Shown piece after piece: positions 1-9,900 of a DNA stretch of 64,000 nucleotides (position 1 is the first letter of the stretch; each line of letters opens with the position of its first letter). Source of the DNA: Antedon mediterranea (Eukaryota; Echinodermata; Crinoidea; Comatulida; Antedonidae); NCBI RefSeq assembly GCF_964355755.1, contig NC_092677.1, forward strand, positions 129,001-193,000, written 5' to 3'. The notes below the pieces were generated by a model. It ran no database searches. It was not told where the DNA came from and saw only the letters and a list, made by a program, of their open reading frames with translations. The position numbers and the translations under genes were made by a program.

Positions 1-120
1 ATGGTCCATTAAAGTCACCTTCTATACATCTTAAATATAATAACAATCCTTATTACATCATGCACACAGTCAAAAATAATTTTAATTTTGTTAAATCTAG
101 ACGATGTAATATTAATAGTG
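1..120. other. MEGF8 intron sequence
   Basis: AT-rich sequence before the 50-bp minisatellite. It lies in the intron after MEGF8 exon 19 and I see no exon in it. The next MEGF8 exon must lie left of the window. Confidence 0.6.
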
Positions 121-970
121 TGAGAGAAACGTACTTGGCAATCAAGTAGTTAGTAGGATCAGTAATAGAGTGAGAGAAACTTACTTGGCAACCAAGTAGT
201 TAGTAGGATCAGTAATAGAGTGAGAGAAACTTACTTGCCAACCAAGTAGTTAGTAGGATCAGTAATAGAGTGAGAGAAACTTACTTGCCAACCAAGTAGT
301 TAGTAGGATCAGTAATAGAGTGAGAGAAACTTACTTGCCAACCAAGTAGTTAGTAGGATCAGTAATAGAGTGAGAGAAACTTACTTGCCAACCAAGTAGT
401 TAGTAGGATCAGTAATAGAGTGAGAGAAACTTACTTGCCAACCAAGTAGTTAGTAGGATCAGTAATAGAGTGAGAGAAACTTACTTGCCAACCAAGTAGT
501 TAGTAGGATCAGTAATAGAGTGAGAGAAACTTACTTGCCAACCAAGTAGTTAGTAGGATCAGTAATAGAGTGAGAGAAACTTACTTGCCAATCAAGTAGT
601 TAGTAGGATCAGTAATAGAGTGAGAGAAACTTACTTGCCAATCAAGTAGTTAGTAGGATCAGTAATAGAGTGAGAGAAACTTACTTGCCAACCAAGTAGT
701 TAGTAGGATCAGTAATAGAGTGAGAGAAACTTACTTGCCAATCAAGTAGTTAGTAGGATCAGTAATAGAGTGAGAGAAACTTACTTGCCAATCAAGTAGT
801 TAGTAGGATCAGTAATAGAGTGAGAGAAACTTACTTGCCAATCAAGTAGTTAGTAGGATCAGTAATAGAGTGAGAGAAACTTACTTGCCAACCAAGTAGT
901 TAGTAGGATCAGTAATAGAGTGAGAGAAACTTACTTGGCAACCAAGTAGTTTGTAGGATCAGTACACCAG
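121..970. repeat. 50-bp minisatellite, about 17 units, made from the MEGF8 exon 19 end and its donor
   Basis: Units start at 121, 171, 221 and so on with an exact 50-bp period up to 921. On the minus strand each unit reads GATCCTACTAACTACTTGG then CCAA|GTAAGT, which copies the last coding bases and 5' splice site of exon 19. The outermost unit has GTACGT in place of GTAAGT. Units differ at only a few sites (GGCA/GCCA, ATC/ACC), which points to recent expansion or homogenisation. Confidence 0.95.
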
Positions 971-3900
971 CCACACTGAAATGCAGAAATACAATCAACA
1001 CAACTTGTGTATTTTGAGCAATCAACACACTTAGATGGCCTACAAAAAAAAGAACAAATATTAAAATAATTATTAAGAATCTTAAGACTGATCTTAAAGT
1101 TAAGACTGATCTTAAAGTTAAGACTGATCTTAATGTTAAGACTGATCTTAATGTTAAGACTGATCTTATTATGTTAAGACTGATCTGATTATGTTAAGAC
1201 TGATCTGAATGTTAAGACTGATCTTAATGTTAAGACTGATCTAAATGTTAAGACTGATCTTAATGTTAAGACTGATCTTATTATGTTAAGACTGATCTTA
1301 TTATGTTAAGACTGATATATAATATATAATAATAATAATACCAGATTTATATAGCGCCCTTTTCATGAGTAATCATGCTCAAAGGCGCTTTACAAGCATT
1401 ATTACCCCAGTATTTTTTGGGATCAAACACGTATGGAAACATACTCCCATAATGCAGCCGGTAACCAGCGCAGTTGTGTCTAGATCTAACTGGGTACCCA
1501 TTTATACACCTGGGTGGAGAGAGGCAACGTAAGTAAAGTATCTTGCCTACGGATACAAGCAATGCGGCGAGAGTTGGATTCGAACCTAGGTCTGACGATC
1601 GGTAGTCCAACGTCCAACACACTGCGCCACACGCCCTCAGATGTTAAGACTGATCTTAATGTTAAGACTGATCTTAATGTTAAGACTGATCTTAATAAAA
1701 ATTTCAAATAGTTGTGGTTCACATAATTATCTATAATTACAGTAACATTTTAAAGATAAAAAATGTTAATTTGGACTTACTCGTCATACCAATGTGAACA
1801 TTGACCGAATGGAAACAACAATGTATATGTGCCATACACAAAACAATGATTAGTCTCTTCACACCAGCCACAGGTTGGATTACTAGTACAGCTAAGACAA
1901 GAAGTTGCCCTGTAATGTAAAATTAAGAACTATCATTAGTCTCTTAACACCAGCCACAAGCTGAATTGTTAATACAAATTATCAATAACATATTTAGTAT
2001 AGCACAAACTTATTCTTTAATTGTATTTCTATATAATGTTACCTTTTATAATGATAATAGGTAAAATAAATGTCATGATTGATTGACTTACATCAAGCAA
2101 GGGTCACCGCATTGGTCAGGTGAACTGATTGAAATTTCATAACCGCCTTTCCTATCACATATCAATTTATCAGGATTCCACACACACAAGCCATCCTAAA
2201 AAAATATACATTCTAAATTAATTTTTACATCAAAACTGTGATATTTACTGGAAAACTATATTTATGACTTTTTACGAAATATTAGTTACCTGAGTACATG
2301 ATTGACAACTAATATGGTAGTCACAATTGACACACATCATACAAGATATTAGTTACCGGAGTACATGATTGACAACTAATATGGTAGTGATAATTGACAC
2401 ACATACAAGATATAGATATTAGTTACCTGAGTACATGATTGACAACTAATATGGTAGTGACAATTGACACACATACAAGATATTAGTTACCTGAGTACAA
2501 GATTGACAACTAATATGGTAGTCACAATTGACACACATCATACAAGATATTAGTTACCTGAGTACAAGATTGACAACTAATATGGTAGTCACAATTGACA
2601 CATATCATAAAGTCCAACACCAAGTGATGACTTGGGTTCACACCACAGCGTGTTGAGGATACAATTGGTCCATTACGAAATTCACAGGTAAAACTTGTAG
2701 GACACCAACCACATGAAGCATCAGTTAGACATGCTTTACAATTGGTGTATTGAGAACAATCAGAACTGTAGAATGGTTGTAGGTACTCTTCAGTTAAATC
2801 CTACAAAACATTAATTAATATTAATATAAATATTATTATTATTTTATGAAATAATATGGAGTATTGTTAGATGCAGACAGTGTTTACAGTGTATGGTACT
2901 GTTAAATGTAAATGCTACATACAGATATAGTATACATGTAGTAGTAGATTAGGCTATACAGTTTACAGTGTATGGTACTGTTGTTAAATGCTACATACAG
3001 ATATAGTATACATGTAGTAGTAGATTAGGCTATACAGTTTACAGTGTATGGTACTGTTAAATGCTACATACAGATATAGTATACATGTAGTAGTAGATTA
3101 GGCTATACAGTTTACAGTGTATGGTACTGTTAAATGCTACATACAGATATAGTATACATGTAGTAGTAGATTAGGCTATACAGTTTACAGTGTATGGTAC
3201 TGTTGTTAAATGCTACATACAGATATAGTATACATGTAGTAGTAGATTAGGCTATACAGTTTACAGTGTATGGTACTGTTGTTAAATGCTACATACAGAT
3301 ATAGTATACATGTAGTAGTAGATTAGGCTATACAGTTTACAGTGTATGGTACTGTTAAATGCTACATACAGATATAGTATACATGTAGTAGTAGATTAGG
3401 CTATACAGTTTACAGTGTATGGTACTGTTAAATGTAAATGCTACATACAGATATAGTATACATGTAGTAGTAGATTAGGCTATACAGTTTACAGTGTATG
3501 GTACTGTTAAATGCTACATACAGATATAGTATACATGTAGTAGTAGATTAGGCTATACAGTTTACAGTGTATGGTACTGTTAAATGTAAATGCTACATAC
3601 AGATATAGTATACATGTAGTAGTAGATTAGGCTATACAGTTTACAGTGTATGGTACTGTTAAATGCTACATACAGATATAGTATACATGTAGTAGTAGAT
3701 TAGGCTATACAGTTTACAGTGTATGGTACTGTTAAATGCAACATACAGATATAGTATACATGTAGTAGTAGATTAGGCTATACAGTTTAGTACTGTAGTA
3801 GATTAGTACAGTAATTTAAGTACTCACTTGAAATCTATCACGGCCGTTTTCAAGATTACCATTCCATTGAAGGTCCAAGGAATAATACCTAGCAGAGCTA

Positions 3901-6900
3901 ATATCTTGTAGGTTCATGTAATACTTGACACCACGTGAAACGTTACGGAAGATATCAGAGTTATCTGGAGTTACTGCCTCACCTTCAGCTGGTTGGATTT
4001 TGAGAAACTACAAATAAAAAATAATTATTTACAAAGAATACTTACTAAAAGCAGCATAATACTGATTTTTACCTCCAAAAGCAAGCAAGCAAGAAAGGAC
4101 AAACCACTGAAGAACTGACTGATAAAAAGCCACTCTAATTTGCTCAATGTATACAAGCTACTTATCTTATAAACTATTGCTTAGCCTAACTTGCAACTTG
4201 CTAGCTACCTTTATTTGGCGTTTTAGGGAATAAGGAGACCTTACCTTATTTTGTGTTGGGGTATTGCTAATAATAATACTGGTATTATCCTCTTCATTGC
4301 TCCCTATCCAGACACGTAGACGACTTCCATGCGGTGGTTCTGCTTCGTTTGGATATATAAACCCTTTCATGATTGTCATATGTTCATATTTATTATTGCC
4401 AAATGTAAAATGATAAGCCGAGTTCCTTATGATTTCAACCTGAAAAAATTGCAGTTTTCAAATTATTATTTTTATCAATTAATAAGACAAGTATAAAATA
4501 AGTAGTTGGTGCAGCATTGTATACAAGTGTGATTACCTCATCTGGATGTGCCCTATTGATTGGTGTTGTATATTTTATCAATGTCAAGCCTGGTGGAAAG
4601 TCATCAGTCCTGCACTGTTCAAATCTTTTTAAAAACAATCCATTTCTCCCCCACCATCCAGTAATAGATGTAGAGTTGATCAGATCTTGACAGAATCCAG
4701 ACACTTCTGTTATGAAAAGTAACAGAACATCATTATCAACAAATTCTACATGTATTGATTGAGTATAAAAGTTTGAAAAAGTAAACAAAATGTTACCATT
4801 AATTCTTGTGCACATTGCATCCTGGACACACCAACCACACTTCTCATTCAATCTAACACCAACAGGAGCATATGTTATAGGTCCAGTTCCTTGACCCCAA
4901 ATGGTACACGATTCACAGGTTGTTAATACATCACATACACCAGGACAATCACTCAGTTGAAATTTACCAGCACACATCTTTAAAGGGAATAATTAAAAAC
5001 ACCAGCTTACTACCAAGAAACTTGATTATTAAAAGAATATATTTATGGGTGTATTGATCAAAATTAATATGTATTATTGGTAATAAAAATATTGATAATT
5101 TTAAATGTTTGTTTTGTTGTACAGGAATTGGCTAAATATAAAAACAACTGAATGATAGATGTCAACTTACATTTTGCTGGCTATGCGGTAAACATGCTGG
5201 TGTGTTGTCAGCAACAGTATGCAAACACCATCCACAATCAGGGTCTAGCTCACACGATGTCATGCTGTACACAAAATGACAAAAAACAAGAAAATAAACA
5301 ACCAATGCTAAATTAAAATAAAATAATGACACTCATTTCAATAATTCTCATCTATAGGTGATTTTTGGTTTGAAGATGAAACTAACTAAATGATGAATCA
5401 AGAATTTTAGATGAAACTAAGTTTGGTTAATGAATCATTAATGTTCTTAGGAAGTGAAGTTAGATCCAGTAAATCTGATATTGAATAGAACACTAGTTGT
5501 TATCAACGATTCTTGCTATATAGCTCAGAAGATGCTTCTATACAAAACTTTCTTTCTTAATTAGTGATCAAAATGGTAAGACCCATTACATGTCAATGGA
5601 TATGTAATTCATTCACACATACCTTGTGTGCATGTGGCAAAATGTATTGCATTCAGCAGGATGATGACTAGCAGAGTTTGTAGCTACTGAACCAGCAACT
5701 TTAACAGCTATTAAATCATTTAGTGCCGTTCCACTAAACCCTCCAGCAATGAGTAAAATGTTGTCATTTCTAACAGCTGCAATGTGACCAAAACGACCTC
5801 TTGGGTGATGAATTGTTGCATTTGTGGCTACAAGTAAAGCACAATGGTTTGTATGATGAAATGTTGAAAGCTATGAGCAATTAAATAATGTTTGTAAATG
5901 ATTTATTTATTTCAACAATATTTGATTATTAGGGACTCGCAAAAACACAATATGACAAAAGACATAAATAACAATAAAAATAAAATGAATGATTAAATCA
6001 TCCTCATTCTAAACACAAAGAGCAGTAATAATAATAAATAATAGGATGATGTAAGAACCTTTTCTGAAGTCTTGGCTGATTTCTTCATCTGTAAGCCAGC
6101 GATGACAACCTAAATGGTAGAATGACACTTGGTCTTCATAACATTTCTCAACAACATTCTTTTTTTTCCCACGAAATACATGAACATTTCCTCCTGTGAA
6201 TAAAGACATGATACAACATGATTTGAATGGAATCCAACATTTTTCACTAAATTGCAGGTTTGTATCTCAAATCTATAATATTTATCACAATGCAATCATT
6301 CAAAAGGTGGATTAACCTACCATATACTACCATGTAGTTTCCCATGATTACAGCTGTATGAAATGCACGCATAAGAGGAGCACGTTTTATGCGGTTTTCC
6401 CATTCCATCCAATACAGTTTATCAATATGGAAGGCATACGTTTCATTGGTTCTAGCTGTTACTCTATAAAACAAACAAAAAACACAAAAACATATCTGTA
6501 AACTTTTAAAACAATTTTGGTTAATTCATAGGGCCTACAAAATCTGGTATTCTATACTAAAGAGATTAGAAGTACTTAATATTAAGTTTAATAAATCTTA
6601 CTTGAGCCATTTTGGTCGAAATCCACCAAAAATGATAAGAGACTTGGAGTCATAATGATATACACTGCTATGGCCAGAGACACGTACATCATACTCTAGT
6701 CCGCCAAGCGGCTTAACAAGACTCCACCCATTTCTAAGAACTAGGTCATATTTGAACAGACTTCCAAGGAAGTCTTCATCTCTTGAATGACCTGATAGAA
6801 ATATATTTCATTAATATATTAATAGAAACCACAGATTTTAATCTGCTGTGAAATTATCATACACATAATTTATTGATTACAATAGTGAGATTTACTGTTT

Positions 6901-9900
6901 TTTATTGTATCACCATTTACAGTATAACTTAAAGACACCTTCCCTACGTTTTTTAGATCTATTTTAAGATCACAAACTATATTTAATCTAAAAATAATAC
7001 TATATGGTCCTATTGCGATAACTTTTTTCGTCTTTAAATGGTTAAAATTGTGAAAAATAAGTCGATTCTAATAATTATAGCGGCCCGCTATAAATCCCAA
7101 AATGCATTGCGCGCGGATTGATATTTCTGTTTTTCTTCTGTAATTCACCCACTTTTCGATCAATCGTGAGGCCAAAACAAATGGAAGACTCCTAACTTTT
7201 CAGCAAAAATACCGGGTTTTTCCCAATTTGTATCAACGGAGTCTGGCAAAAATAGAAAGAAAATTAATGCAGCAACTATACAACGTCAGGCTAGGTATAT
7301 AGCTAGCGTACGATGTTCGTACGTTACCGATGTTTACCAGCTAGGCCTACAAAACTAAGCCTAGCTAGGCTAGGCCTAAAGACCGTCCACGAGAGGTCAG
7401 TCGCCGCGAGCTACCTAGGTAGTGCATTGTTTCTCACTTTTTATCATAATTTACCATAAAACGTACATTTAAGACAAGGAATGACCTGGTTTAATGTTTT
7501 TAAAGTATATATGTGACGTTTTACAAAACGTCACAAATTGTAGGGAAGGTGTCTTTAACTGTTTAGGCACACAAATATTCACAAAATTTACAAGAATAGT
7601 CAATACAATAAATTAAGAATACTGGAAAAAACAAAATAAAAATGTTACCTCCAAATATGTATAGACCTGAATATTCCACAATAGAGGCAGAGTGGTCAGC
7701 CCTAGCAACAGGTACAGAATGTGCACCAGGATGCAATAACTGCCATTCAAATGATGTTATTTGAAAAGACCACAACTCATTGGAGTAAGAGCCATTACTT
7801 AGCATACCACCAAAAACTATTAGCTCATCCTGATATAAGACTACTGTGTGAGAACGTCTACCAACCTGTGAATACATTTATCAGAGTCAGAATATAATCA
7901 GTAAAAATTTACAAAAGAAAACAATCGGTGAAAACAGAACAGATATCTGTCTGCTGATTGATAATGCCAAAGTTGGTACTTTGTTGGAATCAGATTTTAA
8001 GATTGGTATTAAGCTGAGTGAATTGTAAGAATGTCAACTTACTGGTTTAATATCAGTGCTTGGCTGGATATCTTGCCATGTGTTTGATGTAAAATTAAAC
8101 ATTATTATATCATCTAGCACTCTATTCATATCAAAACCTATAACATGAAAACATTTTTAGGAAAAATTACAGAAAATTTTAAAATACAAATTTATTATAA
8201 TCATAAACTTTGCATATTAAACATTGTAAATTATGAACATTAAAAGTTCAAAAGTTATCCTAATAATTACATGCATTTAGTTAGAAATAAACTTACCACC
8301 AAATATCCAGATGGCATTTGTTTTAGGATGAAAAGCTCCACCATGTGCAGTTCTAGGAACTGGTAATCCGGTAGAGATTGTAACATTTGTGGCCCAGTCA
8401 CTACTGTCTGTGGTTGATAGGCTACAATCATCCCCTATATAACCATCATAACATTCACAATAACTAGAACCCTGACAAATAACAACAAAAAACATTTAAA
8501 CATCACCAAATGGCATTTATTTTCATAAGAGATTTAAAAAAAAAAGATGAGAATAAAGAAAGAACTTACATTGGTATTGCGATGACAGATGCCATGTCCT
8601 TGGGAGGCACCACAATCTTTAGGACATGTTTTAATCTCACAGGCTTCTCCTGTATATGCATTGTTACAGATGCATTTATGGTCTTGGCATATCCCATTAC
8701 CAGAACAATTATACAAGCAATCTTCCACAATGTAAGATGCATGTAATCCCTTCAATACATAATTTGTATCACTATATAAATATATCAGCATCTGAAATGA
8801 AAAGAAAACGAAATTTAATCCCAGAACAGACTCTAAGAAGTCACTTGATAACCTAAAGCAGATTGCCTGTCAAGGGTCATTCCATCTCAGTTCACCCAAA
8901 AAAAATGGAATTTTAAACCCTACCTCTTCCAATTTTGATGAAATATATGTATATATGAAGTATATGGGTGATTCATAGCAATTAAAGCCAACATTTCAAA
9001 TTTTAACTTTATCGGACCAACGGTTTTCGAGATATCGCAATTTCAATTTTCGGTTTTTACGCAAAAAAGCGCGCGGCCGCCACGTTTCAAAGAGCTGTAT
9101 CTCGGGAACTATAGGTTCGATTTTAAAAACAAAGGTATTTTTGTAAAGGGGAGACCATAAGGAACCTAAATATACTAATTGTGTTTGTTTTATGTTAATT
9201 TTAAGTTGAATAAAACTTTGACATATATTTTGACCTTGAAATTGACCCCGTGGAACACGCCCGATTTGTTGGTGACTATCACGAAAAATGTAGCCCTACG
9301 TGTCAACTACAACATATAAAAAAATTGGAGGGGTTTTTTTCTTTGTTTCCATGAAATTACAATTTGAAGTTGACATACCTCTTCCTTTTAGTGTATTTTT
9401 GGTGTTGTTATACTTATACACAGTGTGAACACTAACTGTTAAGGTGTCTTATTGTTACGCTTTCTCATCAGGCCCACTTAAACAGTAGATGTATTTTGAT
9501 ATGAGAAATACTGGGTAACTCACATACTTTTCAAATCAATTTTGACACATAGTTTAGTGTCCTTACTATGTTATTATGCACATTAACATATGCATAATAA
9601 GTGATTGCAGAGAACATACAACAGTTACTGTATATGCCTTTTTAAAGGTTGTCATCCCCTATATAAAAACAAAACTACCAACCATGAAAAAAGTTCATTA
9701 TTTCACAGATGGATGTGGCGGCCAATACAAAAACAAATATTACTTTATTAACCTTTGCCACTACCAGGAAGATTTTGGTTTAGACGCCGAGTGGAATTTT
9801 TTCGCTACATCACATGGCAAGAGTGCGTGTGATGGCATAGGTGGAACAGTTAAGAGGCTTGTCACTAAGAGAAGCTTACAGCGTTTGACTGAATGTCATA

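Noticed and set aside
121-970. Regular 50-bp repeat resembling a CRISPR array
   Set aside because: Units are contiguous with no unique spacers, lie in an animal intron and copy an exon end.
8510-8856. Plus-strand open frames at 8510-8746 and 8656-8856
   Set aside because: They are antisense to MEGF8 exon 3, which has strong homology and splice sites.
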